Origin: JAGLQQ01 sp043806135
GTDB lineage: Bacteria; Omnitrophota; Gorgyraeia; B26-G9
Direction of reading: 5' to 3'
NCBI GenBank assembly: GCA_043806135.1
Contig: JAZDHG010000009.1
Coordinates: 1-64,000 of the forward strand
DNA: 64,000 nt
The notes beneath the pieces are model-generated. The model saw only the letters and a list, made by a program, of their open reading frames with translations, did no database searches and was not told the DNA's origin. The first letter of the stretch is position 1. Each line of letters opens with the position of its first letter. The position numbers and the translations under genes were made by a program. Positions 7,805 through 15,771 of the stretch are shown piece after piece.

Positions 7805-9131
7805 TGATGAAAAAGACTTGTTGGAGTGGCTGAGCGTTGTATTAGAAAAGGAAGGTTATTCTGTGCGCAGTACTGTTTCCGCAGAGGAGGCGCTTAAAAT
7901 CTTCCGCGCGGAACAATTTGATATGATTATTTCTGATATTAGAATGACACCTGTGAGCGGCATTGAACTTCTCAGACAGGTTAAAAACCATAATCCGGAA
8001 ATCATTGTCTTGATGATAACCGCATATGCTTCTGTGGATACGGCGATTAAGGCGCTGCGGTACGGGGCATATGATTATCTGATCAAGCCTTTTAAACTTG
8101 ATGACATCAAACTTGTGATCAAAAAAGCATTTTCCCAAAAGAGAATTTTTACGGAAGATATAAATGTACAAAAAAAGCTGAAAGAGCGGTACCGTTTTGC
8201 TAATATTATCGGTAAAAGCGCTACCATGCAGAAAATATTCGATCTGATCGATAAAGTGGCCAAGACAAATACAACTGTCCTCATAAACGGAGAAAGCGGG
8301 ACTGGAAAAGAGCTGATCGCCAAGGCATTGCATTTTAACAGTTTAAAAGCCAATAAGCCGTTTGTCTCGATTGACTGCGGGGCCTTGCCTGAAGATCTGC
8401 TTGAGAGCGAGTTATTCGGGCATGTGAAGGGGTCTTTTACCGGAGCTATTGCCACTAAACAGGGGTTATTTGAAGTTGCCAGCGGCGGTACCTTGTTTTT
8501 AGATGAAATAGGTGAGACATCTCAGGCTATGCAGGCTAAGCTGTTGCGAGCTTTGCAGGAGCGGGAGATACGGCCGGTGGGGGCAACCAAAACAATTAAG
8601 ATTGATGTCAGGATCATTGCCGCTACGAACAGTAATCTGGAAGAAGAGGTTAAACGGGAAAACTTCAGAAAGGACCTTTTTTATCGTATAAGCGTAATCA
8701 GCTTATTTTTGCCGCGTCTTTCGGCTCGAAAAGAAGATATTGAGCTTCTGGTAAGTCACTTTCTGAAAAAATACCAGATCCCGGGCAGGCCTATGAAAAC
8801 AATTTCGAAGGAATGTATGGACTTGTTCCTGGAGTATAATTGGCCGGGTAATGTCCGTGAATTGGAAAATGCAATGGAGAGCGCAGTAACCTTATCAGAG
8901 AATGATAAGATTACTGAGGCTGACTTACCTGAAAGAATAAAGAAAATGGCGCAGTCAGGTGAGTCTGAGAGTGTTGATGAGGAGTCACTTAAGGGCAAGG
9001 TTGAGCAGTTTGAAAAAGAATTGATCGCAAAAACAATGAAAGAAGTGGGTGGTAATAAGAATCTTGTTGCTAAAATTCTGAAGATGACCCGGAGAAATCT
9101 TGATTATAAGATCAAAAGATATGGACTGTGA
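7779..9131 (+). CDS. pilR: Sigma-54-dependent response regulator, PilR/NtrC family
   Basis: Three domains are clear. The receiver domain has phospho-acceptor Asp53 (ISDIRM). The AAA+ sigma-54 activation domain has Walker A GESGTGKE at 171-178, the sigma-54 contact loop GSFTGA at 218-223 (a variant of GAFTGA), and LFLDEIGE. The C-terminal Fis-type helix-turn-helix includes KILKMTRRNLDYKIKRYGL. ATG 7779 is preferred to ATG 7755 because AGGTGAG precedes it and the receiver domain begins there. It follows the PilS-like kinase with overlap. A perfect sigma-54 promoter lies 560 nt downstream before the pilin gene, so the likely role is activation of pilA. Confidence 0.92.
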   Translation: MQGKILLVDDEKDLLEWLSVVLEKEGYSVRSTVSAEEALKIFRAEQFDMIISDIRMTPVSGIELLRQVKNHNPEIIVLMITAYASVDTAIKALRYGAYDYLIKPFKLDDIKLVIKKAFSQKRIFTEDINVQKKLKERYRFANIIGKSATMQKIFDLIDKVAKTNTTVLINGESGTGKELIAKALHFNSLKANKPFVSIDCGALPEDLLESELFGHVKGSFTGAIATKQGLFEVASGGTLFLDEIGETSQAMQAKLLRALQEREIRPVGATKTIKIDVRIIAATNSNLEEEVKRENFRKDLFYRISVISLFLPRLSARKEDIELLVSHFLKKYQIPGRPMKTISKECMDLFLEYNWPGNVRELENAMESAVTLSENDKITEADLPERIKKMAQSGESESVDEESLKGKVEQFEKELIAKTMKEVGGNKNLVAKILKMTRRNLDYKIKRYGL

Positions 9132-9688
9132 GGCAAGTTAAAAGTTAAAAGTAGATTAGCTGATGGCTCATAGCTCATGGGAAAAGCAAAAGAAACCGAA
9201 AGATGAAGGATGACCGCTGCGCTGGGAGGAAGGACGCAAAAGCAGTTATGAATGACTAATTATGAGTTACGAGTGAAAAAGGTGAGCGGTAGCGTTGCCC
9301 CCTCCACACGGCAAGGCGGGCAGGCGTTTCGTCTTACGGCAACGTGCATCGTTTTAAAAACAGACTAGTTTTAGCCGTAACCATTAAACGTAACCGATAC
9401 GGGCTTCGCTACCGTTAGACGTTACCGAATGTAAATATATCTTCTTGATAGTACAGTAAATTTAAAAGTAACTGCAAAAGATGAGAAGGTATTAGGCCTG
9501 CCATTTAAATCGTTTTCTTTTATAAACTCTTTATAAGGAAATAATTTTCAGAGAATGAGAAAAAAATTTCCTGCATTTAAAAGGTCAAGGAATTTATCCA
9601 CAATTAGTGCTTAATGTATTAAACATGTAACTTATTAGATCGCAGTAAATTGTGCGTATTTTTAGCTTGAATTTAATTTAAATAATAT
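9132..9688 (+). other. Gene-free spacer built of degenerate short words
   Basis: I see no gene here. The tract is made of imperfectly repeated words: GTTAAAAGTTAAAAGTA, GGCTCATAGCTCATGG, AATTATGAGTTACGAGTG, and CGTAACC/CGTTACC variants. Parts recur elsewhere: GGACGCAAAA followed by a TTATGAGT-ACGAGT word also occurs near 48248-48294, and in reverse near 31915-31955. The tract looks like decayed or slippage-generated repeats. The sigma-54 promoter lies just to its right. Confidence 0.6.
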
Positions 9689-9705
9689 TTGGCACGCCTG
9701 TTGCT
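9689..9705 (+). promoter_or_regulatory. Sigma-54 (-24/-12) promoter of the major pilin gene
   Basis: TTGGCACG-CCTG-TTGCT (9689-9705) matches the sigma-54 consensus TGGCACG-N4-TTGC, with GG and GC exactly ten bases apart. Initiation would fall near 9716, about 50 nt before the pilin ATG. The PilR-like activator encoded just upstream is the obvious partner. Confidence 0.93.
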
Positions 9706-9766
9706 CTTTATAACATGGGCTTTAACTATTTGTTAACCGTTTTTGAAATTAGAAGGAGGTGTTATT

Positions 9767-10252
9767 ATGAATCGTAAAGGTTTTACTCTTGTTGAAATCA
9801 TGATTGTTGTAGCGATTATCGCATTACTCGCAGCTATTGCTATACCTAACCTTTTACGTGCCAGACTTAACGCAAATGAAGCAGCAGCTCAGTCAACATT
9901 AAAAACTGTTTCTACAGCTTGTGAAAGCTATAGAGCAGCGCAAACCCTGCCATCATATGATCCGTCGGCAACTGGAGCCAATATGACCGGCGCTACTCCG
10001 CCTTACCTGGATGTGGGGATTTTCGCGGCAGCTGGAAGACAAGGATATCTATTTGTATATTCACCACAGGCTGCTGTAGGAGGTATTATACAGCAATATG
10101 TTGCTTCTGCTGAACCGGTAACTGACAATGTTACTGGTGCCAGAGTATTTGCTATTAATGAAACAGGTGTTTTAAGAGCAGCGGTAGTAGGAACGGCGGC
10201 TCCAACGACAACAGCAGCTTATCAAGCGGCAGCTTTTGTTGTTGTTCAGTAA
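9767..10252 (+). CDS. pilA: Major type IV pilin
   Basis: This is the pilus subunit. The protein (161 residues) begins MNRKGFTLVEIMIVVAIIAL, with a six-residue-or-shorter basic leader, Gly before the cleavage site, Phe at +1 and Glu at +5, then a 25-residue hydrophobic helix. The globular part is rich in Ala and Thr. ATG 9767 is preceded by GAAGGAGG; a TTG 24 nt upstream lies on the wrong side of this ribosome binding site. It has its own sigma-54 promoter and a strong terminator, so it is monocistronic, as expected for an abundantly made subunit. Confidence 0.93.
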   Translation: MNRKGFTLVEIMIVVAIIALLAAIAIPNLLRARLNANEAAAQSTLKTVSTACESYRAAQTLPSYDPSATGANMTGATPPYLDVGIFAAAGRQGYLFVYSPQAAVGGIIQQYVASAEPVTDNVTGARVFAINETGVLRAAVVGTAAPTTTAAYQAAAFVVVQ

Positions 10253-10284
10253 TCTGACGCCTTGTCTTTTGAGAGAATTAAAAA

Positions 10285-10317
10285 AGGAAGCGGTAAAAAA
10301 TCCCGCTTCCTTTTTTT
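10285..10317 (+). terminator. Intrinsic terminator after pilA
   Basis: GGAAGCGG pairs with CCCGCTTCC around a TAAAAAAT loop, followed by seven T residues. Confidence 0.92.
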
Positions 10318-10400
10318 ATTGCTAAACTGAATTTTTTGATATATTATAACTATAGAAAATTTTAAGCTTTTAACCTGATCAGAAAATTGCCTGTTTGGAT

Positions 10401-10898
10401 ATGCGGAAATTTAAAAATAAGTTTGCTTATAAATTTATAAGGGCATTCACTTTGGTTGAAATACTGATCGTGGTTACGATCATTGCTATGCTTGCGGCAT
10501 TAGCTATTCCTAATCTATTGTACAGCCGAATGCTTTCTAATGAGGCTATTGCCCAAGGGACTTTAAAAACAATTGCAAGCTCTTGTGAATCCTTTCGCAC
10601 GACAGATATGACGCGTAGTTTTCCGGTAGCAATGTCTGACTTAACGACGGCTGTACCGCCTTATTTTGCCGATGCTGTTGATACCGCTACAACGGGTGCC
10701 CCTAAGAGCGGTTATTTTTTTGAATATATACTCATTGGTGCGCAGCAATTTGTCTGTTCGGCCAGGCCTGCTACATATCGCGCAACTGGTATCAGGACTT
10801 TTGCTGTAAACGAAACAGGGCTGCTCCGGGCAATTGATAATAACGGAGTACTCATAAATACAGAGGCATTGTATGAAGCAATGACTCCTGCTCAATAA
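10401..10898 (+). CDS. Pilin-like protein with Ala before the cleavage site
   Basis: The protein (165 residues) resembles the preceding pilin in length and layout: FTLVEILIVVTIIAMLAALAI, then LYSRMLSNEAIAQGTLKTIA, similar to the pilin's RLNANEAAAQSTLKTVS. It is therefore a paralogue. The leader ends in IRA instead of G, so cleavage would follow Ala, which prepilin peptidases usually process less well. ATG 10401 is taken as the start; a TTG lies two codons upstream. No clear ribosome binding site is visible, so expression may be low. It is probably a minor pilin, or a pilin copy under reduced selection. Confidence 0.75.
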   Translation: MRKFKNKFAYKFIRAFTLVEILIVVTIIAMLAALAIPNLLYSRMLSNEAIAQGTLKTIASSCESFRTTDMTRSFPVAMSDLTTAVPPYFADAVDTATTGAPKSGYFFEYILIGAQQFVCSARPATYRATGIRTFAVNETGLLRAIDNNGVLINTEALYEAMTPAQ

Positions 10899-10906
10899 TT
10901 GATAAT

Positions 10907-11401
10907 ATGCTGCGAATGATGCTAAGAAATAAAAACGGCTGGACCATTATACAGACAATGATTTTGGCCGCAGTGATCGCCCTTTTTCTGGTATTTTCCT
11001 TTTCCGGAATTTTATCCTTGCGCAAATCGCTCAATGAATCCCGGGTGAAAAATATCTTAAAAAGTTTAGCCGCAAAGCTGCTGACGCACAAATTAGAGAG
11101 CAGCCGGGATTCTTACCCTGATGATCTGAGCTTTATAGAAAATAGTGTTTTTAAGAATGTTTTTAAAAAGCCGTTGATTTCCGGAGAGCTAAGCTTTGAA
11201 TATTCAGGCTACTGGTTTATTTATGCCCCTGGAAGCAAGGATGCGCTGGGAAATATAAGCAGATATACTTTTTTCTCTAAGCCTGTTCAATATAATGTGT
11301 TTGGATTTAATTCTTTTGTGATGAATGAAGGAGCGACTGTATACATAGACAAGGGTAAGTATCCAGCAGTTGTTGATAAATTTGACTGCCCAGTTATGTG
11401 A
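10907..11401 (+). CDS. Divergent pilin-like protein with Gln at position +5
   Basis: The N-terminus NKNGWTIIQTMILAAVIALF has the Gly, aromatic and hydrophobic-helix pattern of a prepilin, but Gln replaces the nearly invariant Glu at +5. The C-terminal part, with YWFIYAPGSKDALGN and a phrase like FGFNSFVMNEGATVYID, parallels the end of the two pilins before it (FAVNETGLLRAID). This supports common descent. It is 164 residues and lies 8 nt after the previous gene. Loss of Glu5 is typical of the tip subunit GspK, so a tip or initiation role is possible; decay is the alternative. Confidence 0.65.
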   Translation: MLRMMLRNKNGWTIIQTMILAAVIALFLVFSFSGILSLRKSLNESRVKNILKSLAAKLLTHKLESSRDSYPDDLSFIENSVFKNVFKKPLISGELSFEYSGYWFIYAPGSKDALGNISRYTFFSKPVQYNVFGFNSFVMNEGATVYIDKGKYPAVVDKFDCPVM

Positions 11402-11483
11402 CTTTTGAATAATTTGATTTTTCTTTAATTTGGCGTGAAAATATCAGCAGGACATAAATTATATTAAAAAAAGTATAATTTTA

Positions 11484-11513
11484 TTGACATGATAATGGGA
11501 AAAGTGTTAATAT
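11484..11513 (+). promoter_or_regulatory. Sigma-70-type promoter of the diguanylate cyclase-pilM region
   Basis: TTGACA (11484-11489) is followed after 18 nt by TAATAT (11508-11513). The next gene starts at 11570. It could drive the small gene, the cyclase and the following pilMNOPQ genes as one unit. Confidence 0.65.
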
Positions 11514-11569
11514 ATTCACAAGGTTTAAAGTTGTAAATCTATTAGTTTTAAGGAAAAGGAGTTTAGAAA

Positions 11570-11776
11570 ATGACATGGAAGTGCTTTTCTAACCAAACAG
11601 GCAAATATTTAAATTTGCTCTACACAGAAGAAACCGTTCAAAAATCAGCCCAGCAGCAATATTCTGAGAACTATTTAACTTCATTTAGAAATAAAATTCG
11701 TTATTCTATGCAAAAAAGTAAAAACTCTGATATTTTAGTTTTTTGGGGAGGAGGTAGCAGAGGTAAACGAGCATAA
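11570..11776 (+). CDS. Small protein of unknown function upstream of the cyclase
   Basis: A 68-codon frame has a good AAAAGGAG ribosome binding site and ends 3 nt before the diguanylate cyclase start. Its product is polar and basic, without a signal peptide or a motif that I recognise; it ends GGGSRGKRA. Its DNA also carries the GGGAGGAGGT stretch that may help the downstream gene. It may be a real small protein or only a leader frame; homologues would decide. Confidence 0.45.
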   Translation: MTWKCFSNQTGKYLNLLYTEETVQKSAQQQYSENYLTSFRNKIRYSMQKSKNSDILVFWGGGSRGKRA

Positions 11777-11779
11777 AAT

Positions 11780-13057
11780 ATGAATAAGCTGCTAATCTTA
11801 CTGCCTTTGTTGGGAATTATTTTTTTAATTATTTTTTGGATTATAAATCCATTGATCGGGCCAAGTTTATCCGTGATTACGATTCCTTTTATGGCGCTTA
11901 CCCTGGCTGCGATCAGGGAGAGAAAAAAGGGGGAAAAGGAGTTAGATGAGGCAGTAAAAATGTTTCAGGCAGAAAAAGAGGAAATTAAAAAGGAAATACA
12001 GAGAAAAGAAAAAAATCATGTAGAGCAGTACATGGCTTTGCAGACTTTTAGCCGGGATCTTTCTACGTCGCTGAACAAAGATCAGCTGTTGAGAGTTATC
12101 GTAAGTACTTTTTCTAAGCTGACTCGTTCGGCTTCGGGAGAAAGCCAGTGTTTTTTGTTAAGCCACGATGACATAACGCAGGAGTTCAAATACGAAGTCG
12201 GTGATAATTTTGATTCCAACACATTAAAAACAACTAGTTTCAACGCGGAAGATGATCTTATAAAGACAATAACGAAAACCAAGAAGATACAGACCTTTAT
12301 AAGTGATATTTTCGGCGGCGATTCTAATATCAGGTATTTTTTAAAAGAAGAACGGATCACGTATCTTTCTCAACTGGGATCGCTTGCTTTAATCCCTTTG
12401 ATTTTAGAAAATGAGGTATGGGGGATAATTGTTGTTTTCTGCCATGAAGGCGCAGCAGCCAGAATCAATAACGAGGAATTGTTTTATCTGCTGCTTGTTG
12501 CGCAGGCCTCAATCGCTCTGGGAAGCGCTATACACCGCGGACTGGCTTCGGTCGACAGGTTGACACAGCTATATAATAGAACCTTTCTGCATAAGCGTAT
12601 GAACGAAGAAATTGAATTTTGCAACCGGCAGTTACTGCCCATGAGTATACTGATGATCGATATTGACCATTTTAAAGATATCAACGATACTTATGGTCAC
12701 CAGGAAGGTGATATGGTTTTAAAAAAAATCGCTCAGATCGTCAGCAATTGCGTACGCTTGACCGACCTTTGCGCTAGATACGGCGGGGAAGAGTTTGTAG
12801 TTGTTTTACCAGGTATCGCGGAAAACGAGCAGGATGGGTTCTCTATAGCAGAACGGCTGAGAGCTTCTGTAGAAAAAGCGGATTTTGTCATCCTGGGTCA
12901 AAAACATCTGAAGATTACGATAAGTGTCGGTGTAACTGTACGCAAATACCCCGAAGATAAAGAAACCGATATGGAAAAACTTATAATCCGTGCGGACAGA
13001 TTGCTGTATAAAGCTAAAAATGAGGGAAGAAATTGCGTGCGGTATGACGCACAATAA
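11780..13057 (+). CDS. Membrane GAF-GGDEF diguanylate cyclase
   Basis: The enzyme makes c-di-GMP from two GTP. Two hydrophobic segments (about residues 3-22 and 25-45) are followed by a charged coiled-coil (50-85), a GAF-like sensory domain (about 90-245) and a GGDEF domain (about 255-420). The active-site motif is GGEEF at 335-339, within RYGGEEFVVVLPG, so catalysis is expected. MLIDIDHFKDINDTYGHQEGD-type metal and substrate elements precede it. No EAL domain is present. It sits directly before pilM, in the same pilus region as a c-di-GMP riboswitch-like leader, so its product may tune pilus gene expression or assembly locally. Confidence 0.9.
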   Translation: MNKLLILLPLLGIIFLIIFWIINPLIGPSLSVITIPFMALTLAAIRERKKGEKELDEAVKMFQAEKEEIKKEIQRKEKNHVEQYMALQTFSRDLSTSLNKDQLLRVIVSTFSKLTRSASGESQCFLLSHDDITQEFKYEVGDNFDSNTLKTTSFNAEDDLIKTITKTKKIQTFISDIFGGDSNIRYFLKEERITYLSQLGSLALIPLILENEVWGIIVVFCHEGAAARINNEELFYLLLVAQASIALGSAIHRGLASVDRLTQLYNRTFLHKRMNEEIEFCNRQLLPMSILMIDIDHFKDINDTYGHQEGDMVLKKIAQIVSNCVRLTDLCARYGGEEFVVVLPGIAENEQDGFSIAERLRASVEKADFVILGQKHLKITISVGVTVRKYPEDKETDMEKLIIRADRLLYKAKNEGRNCVRYDAQ

Positions 13058-13068
13058 ATAGGTGGAAA

Positions 13069-14751
13069 ATGTTTCAAAAACAAAAAAACTCTATAGGGCT
13101 TGAAATTGGTGATGGATTGGTAAAAGCAATGCATATTGTTTCAACCCATAAAGAAAATAAGCTTATTGGTTTTGACATGGTGAGTGTGAACTTCCGCGAA
13201 GGCCGCCAGGGTATCGTCAATGCCATGAAAGATGTTCTCGGCAAATTGGGCTTAAATAAAAATGACAAAATTAATATCTCTGTATCCGGAGAATCTGTTA
13301 TGGTGCGTGATATACACTGGCCGCAGATGACTGATGATGAGATCAGGAAGGCCTTGAAGTTTGAAGTTGAGCGCCAGGTTCATTATAAGACTGAGGAAAT
13401 TGTTTTTGATTATTATTCTGTTTTGGATAAGTCTATAGCTGAGACAAAAACAAGGGTTATCCTTGTCGCGGCTAAAAAAGATCTTATTGAAAACTATTCC
13501 AGCCTGATAGAGTCTGCAGGTTATAAGTGCGGATTCGTGGAAGTGGATACCTTCAGCTTGCTGAACTGCTTCTATGTTAACGGTCCTGATGTTCCGCCTG
13601 AAAAAACAATAGCGATTATCAATATCGGGCTTGAAGTTACGAATATTGATATTATAAAAGGAAAGATCGTTGGACTTACTAAAGATGCTTTTGTGGCTTG
13701 GAGCAATCTTGTGGATGTTTTGCCGGAAGGCGTAGAGTTTGATTTTGATAATGTCACTGCGCTAAAAGGATTAATGGGCACGGACGATGTCTATGAGCTT
13801 AGTTTGTTTATTATGAATGCGCTTTCCAATCAGGTGCGCAGAACAATAGAGTTTTACGAAAGTCAGGGACGCGATACTGTAGAAGAAATATATTTAAGCG
13901 GAAAACTGGCGATGTATAAAAACCTGGATAAGTATCTGCAGAATATCTTGGGCTTAAAAGTAACTGTTTGGAATCCGCTAGCAAATGTGAGTTATAATGC
14001 AAAACTGTTTGAAGGAAAGCATCTAAAGGAAAAGGCCCCGATGCTTGCTTTGTGCAGCGGTTTGGCCTGCAGAAGGGCTTTTGATATTGATCTTACGACT
14101 TCCAGAAAAGCGGAGCAAAGGAACAAGTTTGTGAGTTTTCTTGGACAGCATAAGGCACTTGTATATACATTTGTAGTTGTAGCATGCTTTCTTGCCGGCT
14201 TATGGGTAATTCTTTTGAGCCAGATCAAGGTGAAGGAAAACCGCAAGCAGGCGTTACTGTTTGAGAATCAAAAATTAAACGAGGTCCTCAAAGATATAGA
14301 AAACCTGAAGCAGGGAAGATTGATTTTAGGCGAGCATGTGAATATTGCGAAGACTTTGCTTTCGCATAGATTGCTCTGGAGTAAAAAACTTTTTCAAATA
14401 AGTAAAAGTGTATCCAATGAGATGTGGCTTAAGGAAATATTAATTAAGGAATTAAGCCCATCAAGTGCACCTCGTGAAAGTACTGCTCAGATCGGTACGG
14501 CCGTGGAAACCTCCGGCGCGGCAGAAGCTGTGCCTGAAAGGCCTCAGCTGGTTTTGATTATAAATGGTGTTGTTTATTCAGAATCGAGCAAAAACCTGCT
14601 GGGTGAGGTTAATCAGTTTATCAGCAATTTGAACAATGACCAGGGATTTAAAGAGGATTTTATTAAGATAGAGCTAAAACGTTCTTTTCGTGATACAGTC
14701 GGCAGCACGCCGATAATGAATTTCAGGATTGAATGTACTTTAAATAGGTAA
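13069..14751 (+). CDS. pilM: PilM-PilN fusion (GspL-like pilus assembly protein)
   Basis: Residues 1-345 form an actin-like PilM domain, beginning SIGLEIGDGLVKAMHIV. One membrane helix lies at about 363-384, followed by a coiled-coil and a PilN-like periplasmic domain to residue 560. Separate PilM (about 350) and PilN (about 190) proteins sum to this length, and no separate pilN follows, so a natural fusion comparable to GspL is the simplest reading. It would link the cytoplasmic ATPase to the inner-membrane PilO/PilP complex. AGGTGG precedes the ATG, and pilO follows after 4 nt. Confidence 0.85.
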   Translation: MFQKQKNSIGLEIGDGLVKAMHIVSTHKENKLIGFDMVSVNFREGRQGIVNAMKDVLGKLGLNKNDKINISVSGESVMVRDIHWPQMTDDEIRKALKFEVERQVHYKTEEIVFDYYSVLDKSIAETKTRVILVAAKKDLIENYSSLIESAGYKCGFVEVDTFSLLNCFYVNGPDVPPEKTIAIINIGLEVTNIDIIKGKIVGLTKDAFVAWSNLVDVLPEGVEFDFDNVTALKGLMGTDDVYELSLFIMNALSNQVRRTIEFYESQGRDTVEEIYLSGKLAMYKNLDKYLQNILGLKVTVWNPLANVSYNAKLFEGKHLKEKAPMLALCSGLACRRAFDIDLTTSRKAEQRNKFVSFLGQHKALVYTFVVVACFLAGLWVILLSQIKVKENRKQALLFENQKLNEVLKDIENLKQGRLILGEHVNIAKTLLSHRLLWSKKLFQISKSVSNEMWLKEILIKELSPSSAPRESTAQIGTAVETSGAAEAVPERPQLVLIINGVVYSESSKNLLGEVNQFISNLNNDQGFKEDFIKIELKRSFRDTVGSTPIMNFRIECTLNR

Positions 14752-14755
14752 TCTC

Positions 14756-15325
14756 ATGAAGAAAAAACTAAGTCAAAAAGATCAAATATTTATTTCCGGA
14801 AGTATCATAATCGGGATAATAGTGTTGCTCTGTTTTATGTTCATTTTTCAGCCGATGCTGAAAAAGATCATGGATTACACTAAAGAGGAAGAAAACATAA
14901 AGGCGCAATTGAGAAAGGCAAGTAATTTAGCAGCGGATAAGGAAAAGTTAGCTGCTGAAGTTAAGAATATTTCAAAAATGATATTTTTTTATGAAGAAAG
15001 ACTGCCGAAGAAGACAGATATTCCGCAAGTCCTGGATGAACTGGTAAAGATTGGAGAAAAATCTGAAGTAACATTTATTTCTATCGAACCGCAGGAGATT
15101 AAAAGAGTACATGTCGGACAGTCGGGTCAAAAAAACTATATAAAGATCCCGATAGAGCTAATATTAAAAGCAGGCTATCACGAGTTTGCCTTATTTGTCA
15201 ACGGAGTGGAAAATTTCCCCCAGTTCATGCGGGTGGATAATGTAAAAATAAATGGTGATGTCAGCAATACTAGAAAGCATGATATCAGTCTTACGGTCAC
15301 TGCTTTTGCTTTAGAGGACAATTAA
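14756..15325 (+). CDS. pilO: PilO-like inner-membrane alignment protein
   Basis: The 189-residue protein has one N-terminal membrane helix (about residues 14-34), a coiled-coil (35-80) and a ferredoxin-like periplasmic domain with YEERLPKKTDIPQVLDEL. This is the PilO layout. PilO pairs with PilN and binds PilP to align the inner-membrane machine with the secretin. It is packed tightly between the PilM/N fusion and pilP. Confidence 0.85.
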   Translation: MKKKLSQKDQIFISGSIIIGIIVLLCFMFIFQPMLKKIMDYTKEEENIKAQLRKASNLAADKEKLAAEVKNISKMIFFYEERLPKKTDIPQVLDELVKIGEKSEVTFISIEPQEIKRVHVGQSGQKNYIKIPIELILKAGYHEFALFVNGVENFPQFMRVDNVKINGDVSNTRKHDISLTVTAFALEDN

Positions 15326-15327
15326 AA

Positions 15328-15771
15328 ATGCGACGATTTGCAGGAAGAATTACAATTAATGCAATACTGGTTTTAATAATCAGCGTGTTTTGCACTATGC
15401 TGCTGGTGTTTGATTCGCAGGCCGAAGAATTTATTGAGCATAAGGATAAATTCATTTACACGCGAGATGGCCGCAATGATCCTTTTCTGCCTTTGCTTAG
15501 CGCTAAAGGGCTGGTGCAGGAAACGGGTCCAAGCACAAAAGAAGATATGATGCAATATGTCAGTAAAATAAATGTAAGCGGGATCCTGTGGGATGAAACG
15601 ATGCCTTTCGTAGTGATAAATAATAAAATGCGAAAAGAGGGCGACGTCGTAGAGAACCTGACAATCAAAAAAATAAACGTTAACGGTATAATTTTAGGAT
15701 ATCTTGACCTGACACATGAAATTATATTGATAAAAAAGAAGAAAATGAACGATCAAGGAGGGGTTCAATGA
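15328..15771 (+). CDS. pilP: PilP-like periplasmic pilus assembly protein
   Basis: The 147-residue protein has an N-terminal hydrophobic segment (about 8-27) and then a small beta-domain with YTRDGRNDPFLPLL and VSGILWDETMPFVVIN. This resembles the PilP/GspC homology region, which binds the N0 domain of the secretin. A conserved lipobox is not evident, unlike the classical PilP lipoprotein. GAGGAC precedes the ATG. Its end overlaps the PilQ start by 4 nt (ATGA). Confidence 0.78.
   Translation: MRRFAGRITINAILVLIISVFCTMLLVFDSQAEEFIEHKDKFIYTRDGRNDPFLPLLSAKGLVQETGPSTKEDMMQYVSKINVSGILWDETMPFVVINNKMRKEGDVVENLTIKKINVNGIILGYLDLTHEIILIKKKKMNDQGGVQ

Noticed and set aside
9132..9688. CRISPR-like array in the repetitive spacer
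   Set aside because: The words are short, inexact and irregularly spaced, with no constant repeat or unique spacers, and no cas gene is in the window.
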